A DNA stretch of 64,000 bases from Niabella sp. (GTDB lineage: Bacteria > Bacteroidota > Bacteroidia > Chitinophagales > Chitinophagaceae), in NCBI GenBank assembly GCA_017744715.1, contig JAGIAT010000006.1, forward strand, positions 124,001 to 188,000. Direction: 5' to 3'. Below are positions 51,526 through 59,971 of the stretch, piece after piece (position 1 is the first letter of the stretch; every line of letters begins with the position of its first letter). The notes beneath the pieces were generated by a model. It was not told where the DNA came from, did no database searches, and saw nothing but the letters and a program-made list of their open reading frames with translations. Both the position numbers and the translations under genes were made by a program.

Positions 51526-52386
51526 ATGAACCTATACACAATCCATTGCGGTCATTTCAAATTAGACGGTGGTGCCATGTTTGGAGTGGTGCCTAAAAGT
51601 ATCTGGAATGGGCTAAATCCTGCCGATGAAAACAATATGTGTAGCTGGGCCACCCGCAGCCTGCTGATAGAAACAGGTAACCGCTTGGTATTGGTGGATT
51701 GCGGCATGGGCGATAAGCAGAGTGAAAAGTTCTTTGGCTATTATTACCTCCATGGAGAAGACAACCTGGATAAATCACTGGCGCAATACGGTTTTCACCG
51801 GGATGATATCACCGATGTGTTTTTAACGCACCTGCACTTTGACCATTGCGGAGGCGCCATAAAAAAAGAAGACGGACAGCTGGTACCCGCCTTCAGGAAT
51901 GCTGTTTACTGGAGCAATGAAGCGCACTGGAATTGGGCCATACATCCCAACCCGAGAGAAAAGGCCTCATTTCTGAAGGAGAATATTCTTCCCATACAGG
52001 AAAGCGGGCAGTTGAAATTTATTCCGGATAGGGAAGCTGCCGGAAAGGGCCTGGCATCGGCGTCCTTCCTGGAACAGGTGGATATCCGTTTTGCCAATGG
52101 ACATACCGAAGCCATGATGTTGCCGCAGGTTCAGTATAAAGGAAAAACCATCGTATTTATGGCAGATCTGCTGCCGTCTCCGGGGCATATTCCGCTGCCG
52201 TATGTAATGGCCTATGATACCCGTCCGCTGATAACCATGATGGAAAAAGAAGCTTTTTTACAGGAAGCCGTGGAAAAGGAATATATCCTGTTTTTCGAGC
52301 ACGACCCGCAACAGGAATGTTGTACGCTGAAGAACACGGAAAGAGGTATAAGGGCAGATCAGTTTTTTAAGCTGAGTGATCTTTAG
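51526..52386 (+). CDS. MBL-fold metallo-hydrolase
   Basis: A 286-residue metallo-beta-lactamase-fold protein. The dinuclear metal motif is FLTHLHFDHCGGA (about residues 100-112), with NGHTEAMMLPQV and FFEHDPQQ supplying later ligands. The N-terminal part (GMGDKQSEKFFGYYY) is common in the lactonase-like cytosolic group that includes AHL lactonases. Substrate prediction is not possible from motifs alone. No signal peptide. It is a single gene followed by a repeat-rich gap. Confidence 0.85.
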   Translation: MNLYTIHCGHFKLDGGAMFGVVPKSIWNGLNPADENNMCSWATRSLLIETGNRLVLVDCGMGDKQSEKFFGYYYLHGEDNLDKSLAQYGFHRDDITDVFLTHLHFDHCGGAIKKEDGQLVPAFRNAVYWSNEAHWNWAIHPNPREKASFLKENILPIQESGQLKFIPDREAAGKGLASASFLEQVDIRFANGHTEAMMLPQVQYKGKTIVFMADLLPSPGHIPLPYVMAYDTRPLITMMEKEAFLQEAVEKEYILFFEHDPQQECCTLKNTERGIRADQFFKLSDL

Positions 52387-52730
52387 AGGCATTTGAAAAT
52401 TTGAATCCCGATGGCTATCGGGAGTGGAAGTTTGAAAATGAAGATTCCGTTCCTGCTTCGTGAACTTCCCCCAGCCGATATTCTATAGACGTTAGGCATC
52501 CCGTGTCCAGTATCAAATATCCAGCATCTTACACTGAGCATAAAAACATGTCTAATCCGCCACTGCGGGCGCACCTGAAACTTTAAACCTCAAACCTAAA
52601 ATCCTTTCGGGAATGTAGAATATCGAATAAGAAATTTTAAATGTAGATAAGATACATTCCCGAAAACGCATCCAACGTGGAACTTTAAACCTTAAACCTG
52701 GAACTGCCCCCTGGAACTGCCGGAGCTTGA
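52387..52730. repeat. Repeat island of heptads and a small palindrome
   Basis: This 344-bp gap holds a TCCCGAT-GGCT-ATCGGGA hairpin (52406-52423), then CCAGTAT/CAAATAT/CCAGCAT heptads (52508-52528), AAACTTT/AAACCTC/AAACCTA (52578-52598), GAATGTA/GAATATC/GAATAAG/AAATTTT/AAATGTA (52611-52645) and GGAACTT/TAAACCT/TAAACCT/GGAACTG (52679-52706). At least three different heptad themes lie side by side. No gene was seen. Confidence 0.7.
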
Positions 52731-53558
52731 TCAGTTTTTCTTGATCAACGCCGTCATCGGGTTTTTAAGCCCGTCAAAGCTGGTCATTTCAATCTTTACT
52801 TTACCTACAATAATCGGGCTTTCTACGCGGATGGGAACCCGGTTGGCATCATCCGTTACCCAAACCGTCATTTTTTCACCACCCTCAAAAATGGTCCCCT
52901 TAATGGTAAGCGGTTTGATCTTAATAGCTTTGAACTTGCCATACTTGGTGGTAATGGTTTCTTTACCCATATACCGGATGTACATACCAAAAACCTCGTT
53001 ATCTAAAAACACACTGAAGGGCACCTTATCACCGGGCTTCAGGCTGTTGTAATCCACATTGCGCGCGTAGAATACAGAACTCACCACATCATGCACACAG
53101 GCCGGCACGGGAAATGTACCTTCATTACTTACGGCGGTATTGGCCGATTTTACAAAACTTACATTCTGGTATTTTTTATAGCCGCCTTCATTGATATTAC
53201 GGATGAACCGCAGGGGTTGAAAAGTTTCCACGTCCACATAGGTTTCATAGGTGTCGTTGGCCTTATAGGCCCACTCGTAAGACGAAAGCGTGCGGCCGGT
53301 ACCTGTGATATGGTACACCGTGCGACCGTTCATTTTTTCCAATGTTGTAAAAAAGGATCCCGTACCTGCCGGTACAAAGGCGCCGGCCACGCTATAGCCA
53401 ACCGTAAACCCTACTTTTTCACCAGCCTGGAAGGCCGTATTGGGGATGGAACAGGCCGGTGCAGCAACTGCTTCAGGTACAGGAGGCGCAACCGCCTTTT
53501 TGTTACCATCTGCAACAAACATAAAGAACGGAACCAGGAATAAACTAAGCGTTTTCAT
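52731..53558 (-). CDS. DUF3108-type exported protein
   Basis: A 275-residue protein. The ATG at 53558 (MKTLSLFLVPFFMFVADG) yields a signal peptide. The mature part is predominantly beta: FQAGEKVGFTVGYSVAGAFVPAGTG, DTYETYVDVETFQPLRFIRNI and KMTVWVTDDANRVPIRVESPIIVGKVKIEM, the last being the hallmark of DUF3108. The function of the family is unknown; members are periplasmic or outer-membrane associated. The start overlaps by 14 bp the end of the flippase-like gene, so the two are translationally coupled. Confidence 0.85.
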   Translation of the reverse strand: MKTLSLFLVPFFMFVADGNKKAVAPPVPEAVAAPACSIPNTAFQAGEKVGFTVGYSVAGAFVPAGTGSFFTTLEKMNGRTVYHITGTGRTLSSYEWAYKANDTYETYVDVETFQPLRFIRNINEGGYKKYQNVSFVKSANTAVSNEGTFPVPACVHDVVSSVFYARNVDYNSLKPGDKVPFSVFLDNEVFGMYIRYMGKETITTKYGKFKAIKIKPLTIKGTIFEGGEKMTVWVTDDANRVPIRVESPIIVGKVKIEMTSFDGLKNPMTALIKKN

Positions 53559-54546
53559 TTTTGCTTTTAAATATGCTTTTAATACCCAGCACCAGCACAC
53601 TTCCGATAAGCGCCGGTATCACCAGGTTAATTAACCAAATGCTTGCCGAAGTTAAGCTAATACCCAATTGATTAGCGTTAAATAATCCTAATATTGTCAG
53701 GCTCAGACTCCCCCGTACGCTCAGGTCTGTAAAAAGCGCAATGGTGGGAATAATGGCCAGGATCAAAAATAATACGCTCACTCCCGTCCATGCCTGCCAA
53801 AAAGAGATCGTTACTTCAAACAACTGAAATAGTAAAAAATATTGCAATATAAAGATAAAAAACCGTGTTACTGATAAAGACAATAATCGGAGCAGTACCG
53901 TTGCATTAAAATGTTCCAGGGCTTCTATGGACCAGGAAAATTTTTTACCGGAAGGAATACGGCGGATCCATTTGGCCATCCAGGAGATGCGGAAATAAAA
54001 AAGCAGCAGCATCAGGGCACAGAACGCCACAATATAAAACAGGGCATCAAACCATAAAACCGAAATGATCCCCGCTGCAACGATCGGTTCTTTTAAAAAA
54101 TAAAGAGATAAAAGCCCCATCCAAACGGTAACCAGCAGCTGGCTGACATTGCTGACCACGGTAAGCGTTGCCGCCTTAATACGTTTGCCTTCATCAATAT
54201 ATAACACCCGCCCCACATAATCGCCGATGCTGTTGGGGGTAGAAACGGAAAAGGAAACGCCTGATAAGGTAGCTTTTAACGCACGGATAAAGGATAGTTG
54301 CTGTACGCTTTTGACTGCCAGGCGCCATTTACAGGCCTCCACCATCCAGTTAACCGCCATTAAAACGATTACCGCTAACAGGTAAATGATCTTTGAGCTG
54401 GTAAGCGAGGCTTTGATCTGCGTCCAGGACTCGGTTAAGCCTTCCTGCCGGCTCACCTGGTTATAAATAGACCAGCACAACCAGATAAACAGCAGCGGGC
54501 CTAAAAAATAATTGAAGAATATTTTGATATTTTTGTTGATCTTCAT
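53545..54546 (-). CDS. Lysylphosphatidylglycerol synthase TM-region-like (UPF0104) flippase-type protein
   Basis: A 333-residue membrane protein with about eight helices. The ATG at 54546 (MKINKNIKIFFNYFLGPLL) is preferred over a start seven codons upstream. Segments VNWMVEACKWRLAVKSV, LSGVSFSVSTPNSIGDYVGR and PTIALFTDLSVRGSLSLTIL match the UPF0104/LPG synthase membrane region, which in MprF flips aminoacyl-lipids. No synthase domain is attached. The substrate is unknown. It begins only 26 bp from ruvC, which is divergent, and runs into the DUF3108 gene. Confidence 0.82.
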   Translation of the reverse strand: MKINKNIKIFFNYFLGPLLFIWLCWSIYNQVSRQEGLTESWTQIKASLTSSKIIYLLAVIVLMAVNWMVEACKWRLAVKSVQQLSFIRALKATLSGVSFSVSTPNSIGDYVGRVLYIDEGKRIKAATLTVVSNVSQLLVTVWMGLLSLYFLKEPIVAAGIISVLWFDALFYIVAFCALMLLLFYFRISWMAKWIRRIPSGKKFSWSIEALEHFNATVLLRLLSLSVTRFFIFILQYFLLFQLFEVTISFWQAWTGVSVLFLILAIIPTIALFTDLSVRGSLSLTILGLFNANQLGISLTSASIWLINLVIPALIGSVLVLGIKSIFKSKNENA

Positions 54547-54572
54547 GAATCCTTGTAAAAATAGCATCCCCT

Positions 54573-55133
54573 TTGCAAACAGCCGCCAAAATAATCCTCG
54601 GTATTGACCCCGGTACAGTTATTATGGGTTACAGCATTATTGAATGTACCCGTCAACGAATACAGATGCGCGAAATGCATGCCATAAAATTTTCTGCCCG
54701 GCTGGATGGCTATGAGCGGCTCAGCCGCATCCATGAGAAAGTTACCGAACTGATCCGGGTATACCAGCCACATGAGTTTGCGATTGAGGCCCCTTTCTTT
54801 GGGAAGAATGTACAAAGCATGCTCAAGCTGGGGCGGGCCCAGGGGGTGGCCATTGCCGCAGCCATGCACTTCAATATTCCTGTTACCGAATATTCGCCCC
54901 GTAAAATAAAGCAGGCCGTAACCGGCAATGGTAATGCAGCAAAAGAACAGGTATGGAAAATGCTACAGCAGATTCTTGCTTTAAAAGAAGCACCGGAATA
55001 TTTTGATGCCACCGATGCGCTGGCCGTAGCCCTCTGTCATCACTACCAGATCAGCAGTCCCATAAAAACCGCAGCCGGCTTTAAAGGCTGGGAAGACTTT
55101 ATAAAGAAGAATCCGGATAAGATAAAGAAGTAG
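54573..55133 (+). CDS. ruvC: Crossover junction endodeoxyribonuclease RuvC
   Basis: A 186-residue Holliday-junction resolvase of normal length. The start is TTG at 54573; no ATG precedes the catalytic Asp12 in ILGIDPGT. Further acidic residues are in FAIEAPFFGKN, and DATDALAVALCHH carries the C-terminal pair. NVQSMLKLGRAQGVAIAAA is conserved. The gap to the divergent membrane-protein gene is only 26 bp, so the promoter of each must overlap the other coding region. Confidence 0.95.
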   Translation: MQTAAKIILGIDPGTVIMGYSIIECTRQRIQMREMHAIKFSARLDGYERLSRIHEKVTELIRVYQPHEFAIEAPFFGKNVQSMLKLGRAQGVAIAAAMHFNIPVTEYSPRKIKQAVTGNGNAAKEQVWKMLQQILALKEAPEYFDATDALAVALCHHYQISSPIKTAAGFKGWEDFIKKNPDKIKK

Positions 55134-55312
55134 CCGGATTATGTAGCCGGCTTCAGTGCTGGTGGCAGCTTCCTTGCTACGCTCAGTTTAACTGCAGTGC
55201 ATAGATCACAGCTAACAGTTCACCTGAAAATCATGCGGAAAAAAACTCCTGACATACAGCTGTCACCAGCCGTGTTTTACTTTGTATCAGCGGCAGGAAA
55301 GCCCTTTATACG

Positions 55313-55537
55313 ATGATGAAAACGTCTATAGAAATTTTTAAAACCAATGTGCTGAACCGGCCTGTGGCGACAAAACTGGTAAAATGCCTCGAGGAACTTT
55401 TATTGCAGGCAAAAGTGAATTTTGACCTGGAGGATTGTGATCACATACTGCGCGTAGAAGCCCCGCAAACAATAGACGTGGCGCTGGTCCGGAACTGTAT
55501 CTTATACCATGGCTATGAGGCAGAACGGCTGCCATAG
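55313..55537 (+). CDS. Small protein with HMA-like fold, unknown function
   Basis: A 74-residue frame starting ATGATG; the second ATG (55316) may be used. The pattern of strands and helices (SIEIFKTNV, KLVKCLEELL, VNFDLEDCDHILRVEA, VALVRNCILYHGYEAERLP) resembles the ferredoxin-like fold of heavy-metal-associated domains, but the CxxC metal site is absent. Proteins of this kind are common small hypotheticals in Bacteroidetes. It lies 53 bp before the DinB-like gene and may be cotranscribed. Confidence 0.6.
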   Translation: MMKTSIEIFKTNVLNRPVATKLVKCLEELLLQAKVNFDLEDCDHILRVEAPQTIDVALVRNCILYHGYEAERLP

Positions 55538-55590
55538 CTGGTAAGTAAGCAACCTGAAGATTATTTTTTAACTCCAATAAACATCAAATC

Positions 55591-56088
55591 ATGACAAGAT
55601 TAGAAATTTTAAAAAAGGATTTTGAAAATGAAGTACTAACCACACGAAAATTCCTGAACATTGTCCCCGAAGATAAATGGGACTGGAAACCACACCCGAA
55701 AAGTATGAGCCTGATGCAGCTTACCACGCATATTGCCGAACTGCCCGGCTGGCCGGCAATGGTGTTTGATACATCCGAACTGGACTTTGCGGCATTCCCT
55801 TACCAGCCTACCGTAGTAAAAAACCGGAAGGAACTGCTGGAAATTTTTGAAAGGGAAGTTGAAAAAACAGGCAAGTACCTGAGCGATCCTGGAAATGAAA
55901 AAAAACTGGATGATACCTGGACGCTCCGCGAGGGCGATACTATTTACGGTGTGAATCCTAAACTGGATGTAATACGGATGAGCATCAACCAGACCATTCA
56001 CCACCGTGCACAGTTAGGGGTGTTTCTGCGCCTGCTGGATATTCCCATTCCGGGCAGCTATGGCCCCAGTGCAGACGAATCGTTTTAA
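55591..56088 (+). CDS. DinB-family protein
   Basis: A 165-residue four-helix-bundle protein of the DinB/YfiT type. The metal-binding His are visible: QLTTHIAELPGWPAM near residue 47 and NQTIHHRAQLGVFLRLLDIPIPGSYGPSADE near residue 132. WDWKPHPKSMSLM is typical of the group. These proteins are metal-dependent thiol transferases or of unknown activity. It ends just before a stem-loop terminator. Confidence 0.88.
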   Translation: MTRLEILKKDFENEVLTTRKFLNIVPEDKWDWKPHPKSMSLMQLTTHIAELPGWPAMVFDTSELDFAAFPYQPTVVKNRKELLEIFEREVEKTGKYLSDPGNEKKLDDTWTLREGDTIYGVNPKLDVIRMSINQTIHHRAQLGVFLRLLDIPIPGSYGPSADESF

Positions 56089-56096
56089 GTTGGGCA

Positions 56097-56135
56097 GACC
56101 CGTTAGGTTTTTAAAACCCAACGGGTCCCTTTTTT
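56097..56135 (+). terminator. Terminator after the DinB gene
   Basis: GACCCGTT (56097-56104) pairs with AACGGGTC (56120-56127), extended inward by GGTTTT/AAAACC, and is followed by six T (56130-56135). Confidence 0.8.
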
Positions 56136-56143
56136 ACCTGGTT

Positions 56144-56294
56144 ATGCGAGGCGTCCACGCCTCGCATTTCATTATTCCATCACCTGTGGCGATGCAAACA
56201 TTGCGGGATTTTTCTTAATATTGTATATGCTCCCGCTTTGGCAAAAAGTAATAAAAAGTCCTACGTAGCGCTCCGCATTCCTGCGGGGAGCGCT
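56144..56294. repeat. Palindromic elements before the tryptophanase gene
   Basis: A 10-bp stem ATGCGAGGCG / CGCCTCGCAT with a TCCA loop (56144-56167) is followed by a second stem AGCGCTCC / GGAGCGCT with inner GC pairs (56267-56294). Together with the terminator stem they make three strong hairpins in 200 bp, like a REP cluster. No leader peptide of TnaC type was found in the 270-bp gap. Confidence 0.6.
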
Positions 56295-56358
56295 GCCTGT
56301 TTTGGGGTGCTTCCTTTATAGCATTTTTCATTTTTATTGATCATCCCAAAAACAGTGT

Positions 56359-57735
56359 ATGGCAACCACCATTATTGAACCCTTCCGTATTAAATCGGTG
56401 GAACCGCTGCGGTTCACCACAAAGGCACAACGTGCCGGCATTTTAGAGCAAGCTTTTTATAATCCTTTTTTGATCCATGCGGATGATGTACTCATCGATC
56501 TGCTTACGGACAGCGGTACTTCTGCCATGAGCAGCCGGCAATGGGCGGCCATGATGGAAGGGGATGAATCCTATGCCGGCAGCAGCAGTTTTTACCGCTT
56601 TGAGGCAGCGGTAAAAAAGATCACCGGTATGAAAAATATCATTCCCACTCACCAGGGGAGGGCATCGGAGAAGATCCTGTTTACCATAACCGGGGGCAGG
56701 AACAAATATTTTTTGAGTAATACACTTTTTGATACCACCCGGGCGAATATTGAATTTTCAGGAGCCGTTGGGATAGACCTGCTCACGGAAGCAGGAAGGC
56801 AGCCGGCAACTGTGGCGCCATTTAAAGGCAATATCGACCTGGTGGCACTGGAAGCCACGATCCGGGAAAAAGGCGCCGCGCAGATCGCAATGTGCATCGT
56901 TACTACGACCAATAATTCCGGTGGCGGGCAGCCGGTGAGCATGGATAATATCCGCAGCGCGAGCGCTATCTGTAAACAATACGGCATCGCTTTTTTTATT
57001 GATGCCTGCCGCTTTGCAGAGAACTGCTATTTTATAAAACAACGGGAGGAAGGGTATGCGTCCAAAACAATGCTGGACATTGCCAACGAACTTTTTTCGT
57101 ATGCGGATGGTTGTACCATGAGTGCCAAGAAAGATGCATTTGCCAATATCGGGGGCTTCCTGGCGCTGAATGATGATGCCTTAACACAGGAATGCCGCAA
57201 CCTGCTGGTGATCACCGAAGGCTTTCCTACCTACGGAGGTCTTGCCGGGCGCGACCTGGAGGCCATTGCCGTAGGACTGGAAGAAATTATGGATGAGCAT
57301 TACCTGAAATACCGCATCCGCAGTATGGAGTATATTGGTGAAAAGCTGGCGGCGGCGGGTGTGCCTTTTGTAAAACCGGTAGGAGGCCATGCCGTATACC
57401 TGGATGCAAAGGCCTTTCTGCCACAGGTATCGCTCCACCAGTATCCGGGCCTGGCATTGAGTAACGCGCTGTATATAGAAGGCGGCATCCGCAGTGTAGA
57501 GATCGGTTCACTGATGTTTGGGAAATATGCTGCAGATGGCACCCTGGTTCCTGCGCAGATGGAGCTGGTACGGCTTGCGGTTCCGCGTCGTGTATATACG
57601 CAAAGCCATATCGACTATGTTGCAGAGATTATTATTGATGTATTTAATAAAAGACAGGAACTGAAAGGGTATACGATTGTTTATGAGGCGCCGTTGTTGC
57701 GGCATTTTACGGCAAAGCTGAAACCTGTTCGTTAA
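56359..57735 (+). CDS. tnaA: Tryptophanase
   Basis: A 458-residue PLP enzyme of the tryptophanase/tyrosine phenol-lyase family. Family segments: IDLLTDSGTSAMSSRQWAA, DESYAGSSSFYRFE, PTHQGRASEK, FFIDACRFAENCYFIK and SYADGCTMSAKKDAFANIGG, with the PLP Lys in SAKKD. The choice between the two enzymes is based on RSVEIGSLMFGK: tryptophanases have Ile at the position where tyrosine phenol-lyases have a substrate-binding Arg. LRHFTAKLK at the end also agrees. It would split tryptophan to indole, pyruvate and ammonia. It is a lone gene without a tryptophan permease. Confidence 0.88.
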   Translation: MATTIIEPFRIKSVEPLRFTTKAQRAGILEQAFYNPFLIHADDVLIDLLTDSGTSAMSSRQWAAMMEGDESYAGSSSFYRFEAAVKKITGMKNIIPTHQGRASEKILFTITGGRNKYFLSNTLFDTTRANIEFSGAVGIDLLTEAGRQPATVAPFKGNIDLVALEATIREKGAAQIAMCIVTTTNNSGGGQPVSMDNIRSASAICKQYGIAFFIDACRFAENCYFIKQREEGYASKTMLDIANELFSYADGCTMSAKKDAFANIGGFLALNDDALTQECRNLLVITEGFPTYGGLAGRDLEAIAVGLEEIMDEHYLKYRIRSMEYIGEKLAAAGVPFVKPVGGHAVYLDAKAFLPQVSLHQYPGLALSNALYIEGGIRSVEIGSLMFGKYAADGTLVPAQMELVRLAVPRRVYTQSHIDYVAEIIIDVFNKRQELKGYTIVYEAPLLRHFTAKLKPVR

Positions 57736-57777
57736 ACCATTTCGTTCCGGGGGCGGAATAGTCAAATAGCCTGCCTG

Positions 57778-58167
57778 TTATAAATTGGATATAATCCGTT
57801 CCTGTACGGCCTTCATTTCCTCCGGGGATAGTTTCAGTTTCGGCTGCAGGAAGTTTACATCGTTGGCATCATTGAGCGGGATCAGGTGTACATGGGCATG
57901 CGGAACTTCAATGCCTACCACACTGAGGCCACAGCGGTTGCAATCGAAACTTTTTTCAATGGCTTTTGCAACCGGCTTTGCAAATACCAGTAATTCCGAA
58001 AGATAGTTATCGGGTACATCAAACAGTTTGTCTATTTCAATTTTAGGCACTACCAGGGTATGGCCTTTGCGCAAGGGCATGATGTCTAAAAAAGCAATAA
58101 ACTGATCGTTTTCAGCAATTTTATAGGAGGGGATTTCTCCAGCGATGATTTTTGAAAAAATGGTCAT
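57778..58167 (-). CDS. HIT-family hydrolase
   Basis: A 129-residue histidine-triad protein. The ATG at 58167 (MTIFSKIIAGEIPSYKIAEN) is the family start; the frame continues 16 codons upstream without homology. The triad is HAHVHLIPL near residue 97. FLDIMPLRKGHTLVVPK is also conserved. These enzymes hydrolyse nucleotide phosphoramidates or dinucleoside polyphosphates. It is downstream of greA in the same direction but separated by a terminator and a heptad array. Confidence 0.92.
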   Translation of the reverse strand: MTIFSKIIAGEIPSYKIAENDQFIAFLDIMPLRKGHTLVVPKIEIDKLFDVPDNYLSELLVFAKPVAKAIEKSFDCNRCGLSVVGIEVPHAHVHLIPLNDANDVNFLQPKLKLSPEEMKAVQERIISNL

Positions 58168-58211
58168 GCCAAGATGGGTTATGGTGAATTGTTTAAAGTT
58201 CTGTGGTTTGA

Positions 58212-58295
58212 GCATCGGGGATCCAGAATCCAGAATTGAGAATCGGGAATCCAGGACCGATCATCCGGAATCGAGAATGGAACGTCCGGTGCCGG
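58212..58295. repeat. Heptad repeat between HIT gene and greA (12 units, 84 bp)
   Basis: Twelve consecutive heptads, theme GAATCNN: GCATCGG, GGATCCA, GAATCCA, GAATTGA, GAATCGG, GAATCCA, GGACCGA, TCATCCG, GAATCGA, GAATGGA, ACGTCCG, GTGCCGG. It has the same number of units as the array in hemC. Confidence 0.85.
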
Positions 58296-58318
58296 CTCAA
58301 ACCACTGCCCAAAGCTAC

Positions 58319-58348
58319 AAAAAAACCGCCCCGGTTTAACCCGGAGCG
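58319..58348 (-). terminator. Terminator of greA
   Basis: CCGCcCCGG (58325-58333) pairs with CCGGaGCGG (58340-58348) with one mismatch. In the minus direction the stem is followed by six T (58319-58324). It lies about 80 bp after the greA stop. Confidence 0.8.
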
Positions 58349-58430
58349 GCTTAAAAAGCTGAGCGTTGTACTGCAGTACAAGTGAGTGACACAAGCAAGG
58401 CCGGGTCATGCACCGCAGCAGGCTAAAAAA

Positions 58431-58901
58431 TTATATTGAAATTTCTTCAATTTTAAACTGGATCACACCGGCCGGGGCCAGTACATCGGCTACATCGCCG
58501 GGTTCTTTGCCCAGGATACCTTTTCCGATGGGAGATGTGATGGATATTTTTCCGGCCTTTAAATCGGCTTCCTGCTCACTTACGAGTTGGTAAATGACTT
58601 GTTTTTTTGTTTTAAGGTTGGTGAGTTTTACTTTGGTGAGAATGGATACTTTGCTGGTATCAATCGTAGATTCATCTAACACCCGGGCATTTGCCAATGC
58701 CCCTTCCAATGCTGCAATCTTGGCTTCCAGGATACCCTGGGCCTCTTTAGCGGCATCATACTCTGCATTTTCTTTCAGGTCTCCTTTTTCACGTGCCTCG
58801 GCAATGGCCTTGCTGGCTGCCGGACGCTCCACACCTTTCATGTGTTGGAGCTCTTCCTTCATTTGCTCTAATGTTTCCTTTGTTACATATTGTATCGTCA
58901 T
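58431..58901 (-). CDS. greA: Transcription elongation factor GreA
   Basis: A 156-residue protein of normal GreA length. The ATG at 58901 (MTIQYVTKETLEQMKEEL) is used; a further 12 codons upstream lie in a terminator region. The N-terminal coiled coil carries the tip residues in EAREKGDLKENAEYDAAKEAQG, which reach the polymerase active site. The C-terminal FKBP-like domain ends in SPIGKGILGKEPGDVADV. It rescues backtracked RNA polymerase by stimulating transcript cleavage. Confidence 0.96.
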   Translation of the reverse strand: MTIQYVTKETLEQMKEELQHMKGVERPAASKAIAEAREKGDLKENAEYDAAKEAQGILEAKIAALEGALANARVLDESTIDTSKVSILTKVKLTNLKTKKQVIYQLVSEQEADLKAGKISITSPIGKGILGKEPGDVADVLAPAGVIQFKIEEISI

Positions 58902-58923
58902 ATGCGTTACTTTAGAATAAACA

Positions 58924-58961
58924 GAAAAAAATAACAACGCCTCAGACGTTACTGAAGCGTT
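58924..58961 (-). terminator. Terminator of the 2-hydroxyacid dehydrogenase gene
   Basis: CAACGCcTCAG (58934-58944) pairs with CTGAaGCGTTG (58951-58961) with one mismatch and a 6-base loop. On the minus strand the stem is followed, after a few bases, by seven T (58924-58930). Confidence 0.85.
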
Positions 58962-58996
58962 GCATTACCTATATAAACAAATATAACTAAAAAGGA

Positions 58997-59932
58997 TTAG
59001 AATTCCTTTATACCCAGTTTTTTTAACAGAACTGTAGCCATTTTTAAAAAAGCCTCGTGACTGTACCCGGCAATATGCGGCGTGATGATCACATTCGGCT
59101 GATTCAGAAGCGCTTGCAGGGTTTGTTTTTCTTCCGGGGTATAGGTGTCCAGTTTTTCATTTTCCAGCACATCCAGACAGGCACCGGCAATCAATCCCTG
59201 TTTGAGCCCTTCATACAGTGTGGGAAGATGAATAACCTTACCACGGCTGGCGTTAAGGATAATGGGTTTTTGCTGCATCGTTTGCATCAGCTCCAGTGTC
59301 AGCATACCCTTGGTATCGGAAGTCAGCGGCACATTAAAACTGATCACATCCGAATAACGGCAAACCTGTTCCAGCGAGGCTTCCTTTACATGGTCGTGCG
59401 CAAAATCATTTTTGAACTTATCGTACGCCAGCACGGTTACATTAAAAGGCTGCAACAGGCGGGCAAAAGCCCAACCGGTATTGCCATAACCAATGATGCC
59501 CACCGTTTTTCCGGTAAGTTCGGTACCCCGGTTCTCTTCCCGTTTCCAGATGAACTGTTGTACTTCCGGAACGGCAATATTCATTTTATTAAGCAACATC
59601 AGCAGCATGCCCAGGCTTTGTTCCGCAACGGCATTGCGGTTGCCTTCGGGGCTGCTTACACAAAGAATGCCCTTGCTTTGAGCATAAGGTACATCGATCA
59701 ATTCCATGCCGCTTCCCAGGCGTCCGATCCATTTAAGGGCAGGAGCTGCATCCAGCAACGGTTTATCTACCGTGATGCGGGTGGTCAATACCAGTCCGGT
59801 AATATCCTGTGCCTGTGCCATCAATTCCTCATAGGTTATTTTTGGCAGGTAGGAAACCTCAAATCCTTTTTCCTCCAGGGTTGTCTGCAGTATGGAATGT
59901 GCGTTTCCTGTAATGATTACTTTTTCTTTCAT
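58997..59932 (-). CDS. D-isomer 2-hydroxyacid dehydrogenase (SerA-like)
   Basis: A 311-residue NAD-dependent dehydrogenase. The ATG at 59932 gives [10 protein letters not shown]. The Rossmann motif is [14 protein letters not shown] (near residue 148). The catalytic set is visible as the Arg in [12 protein letters not shown], the Glu in [10 protein letters not shown] and the His in ITPHIAGYS. It is shorter than full phosphoglycerate dehydrogenases and lacks an ACT domain. Phosphoglycerate, hydroxypyruvate or another 2-hydroxyacid could be the substrate. Confidence 0.88.
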   Translation of the reverse strand: MKEKVIITGNAHSILQTTLEEKGFEVSYLPKITYEELMAQAQDITGLVLTTRITVDKPLLDAAPALKWIGRLGSGMELIDVPYAQSKGILCVSSPEGNRNAVAEQSLGMLLMLLNKMNIAVPEVQQFIWKREENRGTELTGKTVGIIGYGNTGWAFARLLQPFNVTVLAYDKFKNDFAHDHVKEASLEQVCRYSDVISFNVPLTSDTKGMLTLELMQTMQQKPIILNASRGKVIHLPTLYEGLKQGLIAGACLDVLENEKLDTYTPEEKQTLQALLNQPNVIITPHIAGYSHEAFLKMATVLLKKLGIKEF

Positions 59933-59971
59933 CAATATTTTTTTAAATAAATATAAATAAGACCGGGGCGA

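Noticed and set aside
51526..52386. Calling the MBL-fold protein an AHL lactonase
   Set aside because: The HxHxDH motif is shared by the whole superfamily, and no substrate-specific residues could be verified from sequence alone.
56359..57735. Tyrosine phenol-lyase as the product
   Set aside because: The position of the substrate-binding Arg of that enzyme is Ile here (RSVEIGS), as in tryptophanases.
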